Shown here: positions 1 through 8,898 of the stretch, piece after piece | How the letters are laid out: every line of letters begins with the position of its first letter | How positions within the stretch are numbered: position 1 is the first letter of the stretch | NCBI RefSeq assembly: GCF_900112415.1 | Contig: NZ_FOLV01000001.1 | Location: forward strand, 310,001 to 374,000 | Length of the DNA: 64,000 bases | Source: Bacillus sp. 491mf | GTDB taxonomy: Bacteria; Bacillota; Bacilli; Bacillales; Bacillaceae_G | Reading direction: 5' to 3' | The notes under the pieces: generated by a model | The model's database searches: none | Told to the model about the DNA's origin: nothing | The model's input: only the letters and a program-made list of their open reading frames with translations | Translations under genes and position numbers: made by a program

Positions 1-98
1 GAGGATATACAGAAGATATCCAAAAAGAAACAGATAAGTATATCGTAAAAGTTGACGAAGTTACAAAAAACAAAGAAAAAGAAATTATGGAAGTGTAA
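1..98 (+). CDS. frr: ribosome recycling factor, C-terminal end (partial)
   Basis: Only the last 31 codons are in the window; the reading frame starts at base 3 and ends with TAA at 96-98. The translated tail ends in KEKEIMEV, the type of charged helix that closes ribosome recycling factor, which splits post-termination ribosomes together with EF-G. The assignment rests on this tail and on position directly before uppS, as in other Bacillus genomes. An intrinsic terminator follows at 120-146. Confidence 0.85.
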   Translation, partial: GYTEDIQKETDKYIVKVDEVTKNKEKEIMEV

Positions 99-119
99 TC
101 GCGAAACTTTCGCAAATAT

Positions 120-146
120 GACCCTCTTCTTAAGGGGGTCTTTTTA
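120..146 (+). terminator. intrinsic terminator after frr
   Basis: GACCC and GGGTC arms around a short loop are followed by a run of five T. It separates the frr transcript from uppS. A second small hairpin (GCGAAA/TTTCGC) lies just upstream at 101-113. Confidence 0.75.
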
Positions 147-183
147 CACTTTTAGGCATATGTCTGCTCGTTGGAGGGTTTGA

Positions 184-960
184 ATGATGTTTAGAAAACT
201 TCCCTTTTTTAAAGGCAATAAGATTGCGTCGTTTGATCATCTCGTAGAAGAGGCAAAAAAAGGAGAAATCCCAGCACATATTGCAATCATTATGGATGGT
301 AATGGAAGATGGGCGAAAAGAAGAGCGATGCCACGTATTGCAGGGCATCATGAAGGCATGCAAGTCGTAAAGAAAATTACGAAGTTTGCCAGTAAGCTCG
401 GTGTCAAAGTGTTGACTCTTTATGCCTTCTCTACAGAGAACTGGAAAAGACCAAAAGTAGAAGTAGATTATTTAATGAAACTTCCTGAAGAGTTTCTAGG
501 TACATTTTTACCAGAGCTTGTTGAAGAAAATGTACAAGTACGTGTGATAGGACAAAAAGATCGCCTTCCAACTCATACGCGAAGAGCAATGGATAAGGCA
601 ATTGAAGATACAAAAGAAAACACGGGGTTAATTTTAAATTTTGCGTTAAACTATGGAAGTCGTGATGAAATTGTATCTGCTGTGCAAAATATGGTGAAGG
701 ATAGTAAGGAAGGGAAACTTTGTTCTGAAGATATAACAGAAGAAATGATTTCTTCATATTTAATGACGAGAACATTGCCTGATCCTGATTTACTAATCCG
801 AACAAGCGGTGAGCTTCGAATAAGTAATTTCATGTTATGGCAAATTGCTTATACAGAGTTTTGTTTTACCGATGTATTGTGGCCGGATTTTACAGAAGAA
901 CATTTATTACAGTCGATCACTGACTTCCAAAATAGAGGTCGCAGATTTGGAGGCGTGTAG
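184..960 (+). CDS. uppS: undecaprenyl diphosphate synthase
   Basis: A 258-aa cis-prenyltransferase that adds isoprene units from IPP to farnesyl diphosphate to make C55 undecaprenyl diphosphate, the lipid carrier for peptidoglycan and other wall polymers. The family motif IIMDGNGRWA is at residues 35-44, with Asp38 as the expected Mg2+-binding residue. The C-terminal substrate-binding stretch LLIRTSGELRISNF is also present. The ATG at 184 follows GGAGGG at 173-178; the ATG at 187 is an equally possible start. It begins a tight cluster with cdsA, dxr, rseP and proS, the usual Bacillus order. Confidence 0.96.
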   Translation: MMFRKLPFFKGNKIASFDHLVEEAKKGEIPAHIAIIMDGNGRWAKRRAMPRIAGHHEGMQVVKKITKFASKLGVKVLTLYAFSTENWKRPKVEVDYLMKLPEEFLGTFLPELVEENVQVRVIGQKDRLPTHTRRAMDKAIEDTKENTGLILNFALNYGSRDEIVSAVQNMVKDSKEGKLCSEDITEEMISSYLMTRTLPDPDLLIRTSGELRISNFMLWQIAYTEFCFTDVLWPDFTEEHLLQSITDFQNRGRRFGGV

Positions 961-977
961 AAAGAGAGGGTTTGGTA

Positions 978-1766
978 GTGAAACAGAGAATAATTACTGG
1001 AGTGATTGCTGCCGCGCTATTCATCCCCATCGTATTTTACGGTGGCGTGCCTTTTACAATTTTAGTGTATGCATTAGCTTCTGTTGGATTATATGAATTA
1101 ATTAGAATGAATAAACTAACGATTATTTCTGTACCAACAATTTTAGCAGCGATATTGTTATGGATTAGTTTAGTTCCAAGTAATGCATTGGACGTATTTG
1201 AAACAATAGGTTTATCAAAAGGAGAAATTACATTTGTAATTGTCTTATTACTTTTATCATATACGGTCCTCTCTAAGAATACATTTACTTTTGACAATGC
1301 TGCATTTTTATTAATGGCCACAACGTATGTTGCAATGGGTTTCCTTTATTTAAATGAAACGCGTATTGCAGGAATCCAGTACGTATTTTATGCGTTATTT
1401 GTAATTTGGGCAACGGATTCTGGCGCTTATTTTATTGGAAAAGCTATCGGAAAACGAAAGCTTTGGCCGGAGATTAGTCCAAATAAAACAATAGAGGGTT
1501 CTATCGGCGGTATTTTATGTGGAATTGTTGTTGCGCTTGTGTATAATGTATTTTTACCGGTTCATTCCAATATCGGTGTTCTTATTGCAGTTACAATTGC
1601 AATAGCGGTATTTGGCCAAATTGGAGACCTAGTAGAGTCAGCATTTAAACGTCATTACGGTGTGAAAGATTCAGGTACGATTTTGCCAGGACATGGTGGT
1701 ATTCTAGATCGTACTGATAGTTGGCTATTTGTGTTACCGCTATTACATTTCTTACATTTCATTTAA
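978..1766 (+). CDS. cdsA: phosphatidate cytidylyltransferase
   Basis: An integral membrane enzyme of 262 aa that makes CDP-diacylglycerol from CTP and phosphatidic acid, the branch point of phospholipid synthesis. The protein is largely hydrophobic with about eight membrane segments. The CdsA signature near residues 221-248 includes SAFKRH, the LPGHGG turn and the DRTDS end. I chose GTG at 978 because AGAGGG at 964-970 is well spaced for it; TTG at 972 lies too close to the ribosome binding site. The end of cdsA is 23 bases from the dxr start. Confidence 0.94.
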   Translation: MKQRIITGVIAAALFIPIVFYGGVPFTILVYALASVGLYELIRMNKLTIISVPTILAAILLWISLVPSNALDVFETIGLSKGEITFVIVLLLLSYTVLSKNTFTFDNAAFLLMATTYVAMGFLYLNETRIAGIQYVFYALFVIWATDSGAYFIGKAIGKRKLWPEISPNKTIEGSIGGILCGIVVALVYNVFLPVHSNIGVLIAVTIAIAVFGQIGDLVESAFKRHYGVKDSGTILPGHGGILDRTDSWLFVLPLLHFLHFI

Positions 1767-1789
1767 TGAATGAACGAGGAGTAGAAGTA

Positions 1790-2932
1790 ATGAAAACCAT
1801 TAGTTTATTAGGTGCAAGCGGATCAATTGGAACGCAAACATTAGATGTATTGCGTACGCACCAAGACCAATTCCGTCTCGTTGCTTTTTCTGTTGGTAGA
1901 AATATTGAATTTGCTCAGCAGGTGATTCAAGAATTTTCTCCTGAGATTGTTTCTGTACAACATAAAGAAGATGCCGGGAGGTTACAGGCGGTTTGTGGAA
2001 ATACGAAAATTGTATATGGAGAGGAAGGACTGCTTGCGGTTGCACTTCATCCAGATGCAAAAATAGTTGTAAACGCCGTTGTTGGGAGTGTAGGATTATT
2101 ACCGACATTGCGAGCAATTGAAGCGAAAAAAACGATAGCAATTGCAAATAAAGAAACATTAGTAACAGCAGGACATTTAGTTATGGAAGCTGCAAAGAAA
2201 CATAATGTATCTCTGCTTCCTGTAGATAGTGAACACTCTGCTATTTTTCAATGTTTGAATGGGGAAAATGAGAAGCACATTTCCAGATTAATTTTAACGG
2301 CATCAGGTGGAAGTTTCCGAGATAAAACGAGGGATGAGCTGAAAAATGTAACAGTGGAAGATGCACTTTGTCATCCAAACTGGTCTATGGGTTCGAAAAT
2401 TACTATTGATTCTGCTACAATGATGAATAAGGGATTAGAGGTTATTGAAGCGCATTGGCTTTTTAATATCCCTTATGAGCAAATCGATGTTGTATTACAT
2501 AAAGAAAGTATCATTCACTCTATGGTTGAGTTTGAAGATCGAAGTGTAATGGCGCAGCTTGGTACACCAGATATGCGTGTTCCAATTCAATATGCCCTTA
2601 CTTACCCTGATCGTTTGTCACTTCCAAACGCTAAACAGCTGAATTTATGGGAAATTGGGACATTACATTTTCAAACAATGGATATGGAACGTTTCCGCTG
2701 TCTTAAGTTTGCATATGAAGCTGGAAAAATGGGAGGAAGTATGCCAACTGTGATGAATGCAGCTAATGAAGCTGCTGTAGAAGCTTTTCTGCAAAAGAAA
2801 ATTAGCTTCTTAACAGTAGAAGATCTCATTGAAAAAGCAATGCACCATCACAATGTCATTGCGCGTCCAAGCTTAGAAGAAATTCAGGAAATTGATGCTG
2901 CCACAAGACGGTTTGTGATGGAACAAATTTAG
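1790..2932 (+). CDS. dxr: 1-deoxy-D-xylulose 5-phosphate reductoisomerase
   Basis: The 380-aa enzyme of the MEP isoprenoid pathway converts DXP to 2-C-methyl-D-erythritol 4-phosphate using NADPH. The N-terminal Rossmann motif GASGSIG is at residues 8-14. The metal/substrate region shows [11 protein letters not shown] and the conserved ASGGSF loop. The frame is open upstream, but ATG 1790 has GAGGAG at 1777-1782 and gives the family-typical N-terminus [11 protein letters not shown]. It supplies IPP for uppS encoded two genes upstream. Confidence 0.97.
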   Translation: MKTISLLGASGSIGTQTLDVLRTHQDQFRLVAFSVGRNIEFAQQVIQEFSPEIVSVQHKEDAGRLQAVCGNTKIVYGEEGLLAVALHPDAKIVVNAVVGSVGLLPTLRAIEAKKTIAIANKETLVTAGHLVMEAAKKHNVSLLPVDSEHSAIFQCLNGENEKHISRLILTASGGSFRDKTRDELKNVTVEDALCHPNWSMGSKITIDSATMMNKGLEVIEAHWLFNIPYEQIDVVLHKESIIHSMVEFEDRSVMAQLGTPDMRVPIQYALTYPDRLSLPNAKQLNLWEIGTLHFQTMDMERFRCLKFAYEAGKMGGSMPTVMNAANEAAVEAFLQKKISFLTVEDLIEKAMHHHNVIARPSLEEIQEIDAATRRFVMEQI

Positions 2933-2950
2933 CAAAGGTGGTTATGAGAA

Positions 2951-4207
2951 TTGAATACAGCGATTGCCTTTATTTTAATTTTCGGTGCACTTGTATTTTT
3001 CCATGAACTTGGACATTTGTACTTTGCCAAACGTGCTGGCATTTTGTGTCGTGAATTTGCCATCGGTTTTGGTCCAAAATTGTACTCGTTTGAAAAAAAT
3101 GAAACAGTTTATACAATTCGTTTACTTCCGCTTGGCGGATATGTCCGAATGGCTGGAGAGGATCCAGAAACAGTTGAACTAAAACCTGGGACTAAGGTAG
3201 GTCTTGTTCTAAACAAAAACGATGAGGTTACGAAAATCGTTTTGGATAAACGTGAAAAATATCCAAATGTTCGTGTCATTGAAGTAGAACAAGCTGACTT
3301 GGAACATAAGCTGATTATATCTGGATATGAAGAATATGAAGAAGAGTTACAAACATTTCGAGTACATGAGAAAGCTCATTGTGTTTCAGCGGGAGAGGAG
3401 ACCCAAATTGCGCCGTTTAACCGCCAATTCGGTTCAAAAACACTAGGACAACGAACGCTTGCCATTTTTGCTGGTCCTGCTATGAACTTTGTGCTTGCTT
3501 TTGTTATCTTTGTAATTATTGGTTTTGTACAGGGGATTCCAGTAGATAAACCGATGATTGGAAAAATTGTATCTGGCAGCGTGGCAGAGAAGGCAGGCTT
3601 GCATGAAGATGATATCATTACGTCGATTAATAAAAAGCCGACAAATAGTTGGAAAGATATCACAAGTATTGTCCGTGAAAATCCAGGAAAAGAAATTACG
3701 ATGGATGTAACACGTGATAGTAAAAAAGTAGCAATTCAAGTTACACCTGCTGCTGAAAAAGAAGGCGACGTTACAGTCGGTAGACTTGGTGTGCAATCGC
3801 CTGTTGAAAAATCAGTCTTAGGTTCTATTAAATTAGGCTTTGAAGAAACATACAGATGGACAAAGCTTATATTTGTCTCACTTATTCAGCTCGTTACAGG
3901 TCATTTTTCTATAAACGATTTATCTGGTCCAGTAGGAATTTATAATTTAACAGACCAAGTTGTAGAATATGGTACGATTCGCGTCATGAGCTTAGCGGCT
4001 GTTTTAAGTATAAATCTTGGTTTATTTAACTTATTACCAGTTCCTGCACTTGATGGAGGACGTCTTTTCTTCTTCTTAATTGAAGCGCTTCGTGGGAAGC
4101 CGATTGACCGTCAAAAAGAAGGTATGGTTCACTTTATTGGTTTTGCTTTATTAATGTTACTGATGTTAGTTGTAACATGGAATGATATACGGAAGTTTTT
4201 CTTATAA
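2951..4207 (+). CDS. rseP: site-2 membrane metalloprotease RseP/RasP
   Basis: A 418-aa intramembrane zinc protease. In B. subtilis the orthologue RasP cleaves anti-sigma factor RsiW, FtsL and signal-peptide remnants. The zinc motif HELGH is at residues 18-22 in the first membrane helix. A PDZ domain covers roughly residues 203-275, and the LDG motif (PVPALDGGR) is near residue 366 in a C-terminal membrane segment. The start is TTG at 2951, following AAAGGTGG. It sits between dxr and proS in one apparent operon. Confidence 0.95.
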   Translation: MNTAIAFILIFGALVFFHELGHLYFAKRAGILCREFAIGFGPKLYSFEKNETVYTIRLLPLGGYVRMAGEDPETVELKPGTKVGLVLNKNDEVTKIVLDKREKYPNVRVIEVEQADLEHKLIISGYEEYEEELQTFRVHEKAHCVSAGEETQIAPFNRQFGSKTLGQRTLAIFAGPAMNFVLAFVIFVIIGFVQGIPVDKPMIGKIVSGSVAEKAGLHEDDIITSINKKPTNSWKDITSIVRENPGKEITMDVTRDSKKVAIQVTPAAEKEGDVTVGRLGVQSPVEKSVLGSIKLGFEETYRWTKLIFVSLIQLVTGHFSINDLSGPVGIYNLTDQVVEYGTIRVMSLAAVLSINLGLFNLLPVPALDGGRLFFFLIEALRGKPIDRQKEGMVHFIGFALLMLLMLVVTWNDIRKFFL

Positions 4208-4222
4208 AAGAGGTGCTATTGA

Positions 4223-5920
4223 ATGAAACAAAGTATAATATTTAGTCCTACCCTGCGTGAAGTGCCAGCTGATGCGGAAATTAAAAGTCATCAGCTTCTA
4301 TTGCGCGCAGGGTTTATGCGTCAAAATGCTTCAGGCATATATAGTTTTTTACCGCTTGGTCTGAAAGTGTTGCATAAAGTAGAGCGTATTGTTCGTGAAG
4401 AAATGGAGAAAGCTGGTGCTGTAGAATTGTTAATGCCAGCTCTTCAAGCAGCTGAATTATGGCAAGAATCTGGACGCTGGTATTCATATGGTCCAGAATT
4501 AATGCGTATGAATGATCGTAACAATCGTGAGTTTGCTTTAGGAGCAACGCATGAAGAGGTAATTACTGATCTTGTACGTGACGAAATTAAGTCCTATAAG
4601 AAATTACCTTTAACGCTTTATCAAATTCAAACAAAATTCCGTGATGAGCAAAGACCTCGCTTTGGTTTGTTACGCGGAAGAGAATTTTTAATGAAGGATG
4701 CATATTCTTTCCACGCAACGCAAGAGAGTTTAGATGAAGTGTATAACCGTTTGTTCCAAGCGTACTCTAATATTTTCACACGTTGCGGCTTAAATTTCCG
4801 TGCTGTTATCGCTGATTCTGGAGCAATGGGCGGAAAAGACACACATGAATTTATGGTATTATCAGATGTAGGAGAAGATACAATTGCATATTCTAATACA
4901 TCTGACTATGCTGCAAATATTGAGATGGCACCTGTTCTTGCTTCTTATGAAAAGAGTGATGAAGTAGAAAAAGCGCTTGAAAAAGTAGCTACGCCAGATC
5001 AAAAATCAATTGAAGAAGTGAGTACGTTCTTAAATATTGAAGCGACAAATTGTATTAAGTCTATGGTCTTTAAAGTAGACGAGAAGTTTATTGTTGCTCT
5101 CGTTCGCGGAGATCATGAAGTAAATGATGTTAAGGTGAAAAACTTATACGGTGCTTCAGTTGTTGAACTTGCAAGTCATGAAGAAGTAAAACAATTGTTA
5201 AACTGTGAAGTGGGTTCATTAGGTCCAATCGGCACAGCGGAAGTAGAAATCATTGCTGATCATGCAGTGCAAGCTGTCGTAAATGGATGCTGTGGAGCAA
5301 ATGAAGAAGGTTTCCATTACGTGAATGTAAATCCAGAACGTGACTTTAAAGTAAGTCAATATACAGATTTACGTTTTATCCAAGAAGGAGACCTTTCTCC
5401 AGACGGCGAGGGAACAATTCGTTTTGCTCGTGGTATTGAAGTAGGACATGTATTTAAGCTTGGCACTCGCTATAGTGAATCAATGAATGCAACGTTCTTA
5501 GATGAAAACGGTAAAACACAGCCGATTATTATGGGCTGCTACGGAATTGGAGTATCTCGTACAGTTGCGGCTATTGCTGAGCAATTTAATGATGAGAATG
5601 GTTTAGTATGGCCAAAAGCAGTTGCTCCATTCCATGTACACGTAATTCCAGTAAATATGAAATCTGATGCACAGCGTGAAGTGGGCGAAAAAATCTACAA
5701 TTCATTACAAGAACAAGGATATGAAGTGTTATTAGATGACCGCGCAGAGCGTGCTGGTGTAAAATTTGCTGATGCAGATTTATTCGGTCTTCCAGTTCGA
5801 GTTACAGTTGGTAAAAAAGCTGATGAAGGTATTGTTGAAGTAAAAGTACGTGCAACAAATGAATCTGCAGAAGTAAAAGTCGAAGAACTTCACACATACA
5901 TTGCAAATATTTTAAAATAA
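4223..5920 (+). CDS. proS: prolyl-tRNA synthetase, bacterial type
   Basis: A 565-aa class II aminoacyl-tRNA synthetase charging tRNA-Pro. Motif 2 reads [17 protein letters not shown] near residues 139-155, and motif 3 reads [10 protein letters not shown] near residue 438. The long insertion between them (about residues 225-390) corresponds to the YbaK-like editing domain that hydrolyses Ala-tRNA-Pro. An anticodon-binding domain follows. ATG 4223 has an AAAGAGGTG ribosome binding site. A hairpin follows the stop and partly isolates polC. Confidence 0.96.
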   Translation: MKQSIIFSPTLREVPADAEIKSHQLLLRAGFMRQNASGIYSFLPLGLKVLHKVERIVREEMEKAGAVELLMPALQAAELWQESGRWYSYGPELMRMNDRNNREFALGATHEEVITDLVRDEIKSYKKLPLTLYQIQTKFRDEQRPRFGLLRGREFLMKDAYSFHATQESLDEVYNRLFQAYSNIFTRCGLNFRAVIADSGAMGGKDTHEFMVLSDVGEDTIAYSNTSDYAANIEMAPVLASYEKSDEVEKALEKVATPDQKSIEEVSTFLNIEATNCIKSMVFKVDEKFIVALVRGDHEVNDVKVKNLYGASVVELASHEEVKQLLNCEVGSLGPIGTAEVEIIADHAVQAVVNGCCGANEEGFHYVNVNPERDFKVSQYTDLRFIQEGDLSPDGEGTIRFARGIEVGHVFKLGTRYSESMNATFLDENGKTQPIIMGCYGIGVSRTVAAIAEQFNDENGLVWPKAVAPFHVHVIPVNMKSDAQREVGEKIYNSLQEQGYEVLLDDRAERAGVKFADADLFGLPVRVTVGKKADEGIVEVKVRATNESAEVKVEELHTYIANILK

Positions 5921-5958
5921 GAAGAGGTACCTCCAGGTGAGGTACCTTCTCTTTCTTT
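5921..5958 (+). terminator. probable intrinsic terminator after proS
   Basis: Inverted GGTACC-centred arms (5926-5931 and 5941-5946) with flanking A/G and T/C-rich complements are followed by a pyrimidine-rich CTTTCTTT tail. The stem is imperfect and the tail is not pure T, so read-through into polC is possible. Confidence 0.55.
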
Positions 5959-6002
5959 GTGGAACGTTTCAATTTATAATAGCAGGTGGAAGGAGGTTGC
6001 TT

Positions 6003-8898
6003 ATGTCATTAACAAACGAACAACAAGAGCGATTTCAAATTTTGCTCCAACAGTTAAAAATGCCTGAAGACCTTATCAATCAATATTTACAAGGTGGTGG
6101 CATTCAAAGGTTAGTTGTTGATAAAGCAAATAAGAGTTGGCATTTTGATTTACAAGTACCACGTATTTTACCAACAGAATTATATGAATTGCTTGAAACA
6201 CAACTTAAGCAGTCATTTTCTCATATTGCAAAAACGTCATTTTCACTAGAAACAGAGAATAAGCAATTTACGGAAGAAGAGGTTAAGGCGTATTGGCCGC
6301 TCTGTACAGAGCGAATTACTTTCTCGCCTATGTTTGCGTATTTAAAAAAGCAACTTCCGCATGTAAACGGAGTGAAGTTGTTACTTGATGTGAATAATGA
6401 TTTAGAATCTACTGCGCTAAAGAAAAATCTTGCGAAGTCAGTCGGAGACCAATATGAAATTTTTGGATTTCCTCGTTTTCAGCTAGAAACAAATATAAAA
6501 CAAAATGAAGAGGAAGTTCAAAAGTTTCGTGAACAAACACAGCAAGAGGATCGCCAGCGTGTTATACAAGCCATGGAAGAAATGGCCAAGAAACAAGCGG
6601 AAGAAAGTGATATTGTACACGAGGGGCCGATTGTACTCGGTTATCTTATTAAGCCTGATGAAGAAATTACGCCACTTCGTGAAATTCAAGATGAAGAACG
6701 AAGAAAAACGGTACAAGGTTATCTATTTGATGTTGAAACGAAAGAACTACGAAGCGGACGTACGTTATTGACATTAAAGATAACGGATTACACCGATTCC
6801 ATTATGATTAAAATGTTTTCACGCGATAAAGAAGATATTCCACTCTTACAATCATTGAAAAAGGGAATGTGGGTGAAAGCACGCGGATCCGTTCAAAATG
6901 ATACGTTTGTTAGAGATTTAGTCATGATAGCAAACGATATTAATGAAATAACAGGACCATCTCGTAAAGATAAAGCGCCTGAAGGAGAAAAAAGGGTAGA
7001 GCTTCATATGCATACACCGATGAGCCAAATGGATGCTGTAACTTCTGTATCTACACTTGTGAGTCAAGCGGCAAAATGGGGACATGAAGCGGTAGCAGTG
7101 ACAGATCATGCTGTTGCACAGGCTTTTCCTGAAGCGTATTCTGCTGGAAAAAAAGCAGGAATTAAAGTGATTTTTGGGGTAGAAGCAAACCTTGTTAATG
7201 ACGGTGTGCCAATTGCTTATAATGAGGAACATCGATTACTTGCAGACGAAACATATGTTGTATTTGACGTTGAGACAACTGGATTATCAGCTGTATATGA
7301 TACCGTTATTGAGCTTGCTGCAGTAAAAGTAAAAGGTGGAGAAATTATCGATCGTTTTGAATCGTTTGCAAATCCACATCAGCCATTATCAGCAACAATC
7401 ATTGAATTAACAGGTATTACAGATGATATGCTAACGGATGCCCCAGAGGTAGAAGAAGTATTTAAAAAGTTTGAACATTGGATGGGTGATCATACACTTG
7501 TCGCTCATAATGCAAGCTTTGATATGGGGTTTTTAAATGTTGGATTTAAGAAAAGTGGTTTAGAAAAAACGAAAAATCCAGTTATCGACACGTTAGAGTT
7601 GGCTCGTTTCTTATTTCCAGAGATGAAAAACCATCGTTTAAATACGTTATGTAAAAAGCTTGATATCGAATTAACACAGCATCACCGTGCGATTTATGAT
7701 ACAGAAGCAACGGGTTATCTGCTTGTGAAGATGCTGAAAAATGTAATTGAAAAGGGCTTCGAATATCACGATCAGTTAAATGACAGTATGGGACAAGGAG
7801 ATGCGTTTAAACGTGGACGTCCTAGTCATGTGACACTTCTTGCAACGTCAGATGAAGGATTGAAAAATTTATATAAACTTGTTTCTTACGCGCATCTTCA
7901 ATATTTTTATCGTGTCCCACGTATTCCGCGTTCTTTATTAAAGAAGTATCGCGAAGGTATTTTAGTCGGTACGGCTTGTGATAAAGGTGAAGTATTTGAA
8001 GCGATGATGCAAAAAGCACCAGAAGAAGTGGAGGAAATTGCTCAGTTTTATGATTACATTGAGGTAATGCCTCCAGAAGTGTTACGACATTTGGTAGAGC
8101 TTGAGCTTGTTCGTGATGAAGGTCAATTAAAAACAATTATTTCTAACTTAGTAAAGTTAGGTGAAACGTTAGATAAGCCTGTTGTTGGAACTGGAAATGT
8201 TCATTATTTAAATCCAGAAGATGCAATGTACAGAAAAATTTTAGTGAGTTCGCAAGGCGGAGCGAATCCATTAAATCGTCATTCATTGCCGCCTGTGTAT
8301 TTCCGAACAACAGATGAAATGTTAGAATGCTTCTCCTTCTTAGGTGAAGAGAAGGCAAAAGAAATTGTTGTAACAAATACACAAAAAGTCACATCGATGA
8401 TTGGGGACGTAAAGCCTGTAAAAGATGATCTTTACACGCCAAAAATTGAAGGTGCAGATGATGAAACGCGGGATATGAGTTACGTAATGGCTCGAAGTAT
8501 TTACGGAGATGAACTTCCAGAAATTGTAGAAGCCCGCTTGGAAAAAGAATTGAAAAGTATTATTGGACATGGATTTGCTGTTATTTACTTGATTTCTCAT
8601 AAACTTGTAAAGAAATCACTTATCGATGGCTACCTTGTTGGTTCACGTGGTTCAGTTGGTTCATCATTTGTAGCGACAATGATGGAAATTACAGAGGTAA
8701 ACCCTTTACCGCCGCATTATGTTTGTCCAAATTGTAAGCAATCGCAGTTCTTTAATGATGGATCGGTCGGTTCTGGATTTGATTTACCTGATAAAGATTG
8801 TCCAAGCTGTGGAACTGCATATAAAAAAGACGGTCATGATATTCCGTTCGAAACGTTCCTTGGTTTTAAAGGAGATAAAGTTCCGGATATTGATTTGA
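6003..8898 (+). CDS. polC: DNA polymerase III alpha subunit PolC, exon 1
   Basis: First exon of the Gram-positive replicative polymerase: 965 codons plus one base. The start is ATG 6003 after GGAAGGAGG; the frame is open upstream but lacks a ribosome binding site. Domains in order: N-terminal domain, OB fold (about 230-320), PHP half (from about 340), the inserted 3'-5' proofreading exonuclease with DVETTGL near 420 and HNASFDMG near 500, second PHP half, and a zinc finger with two CPxC pairs near 907-940. The exon ends inside the palm motif PDIDL, carrying Asp962 and Asp964, the expected catalytic pair. Unspliced RNA would stop at 8915 and make a polymerase without palm, fingers or C-terminus. 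Joining to 11564 recreates PDIDLNFSGEYQ and a 1433-aa protein. Confidence 0.96.

Noticed and set aside
430-805. Many minus-strand open frames, here opposite uppS and throughout the window
   Set aside because: They are shadows of strongly coding + strand genes, with no ribosome binding sites or recognisable protein families.
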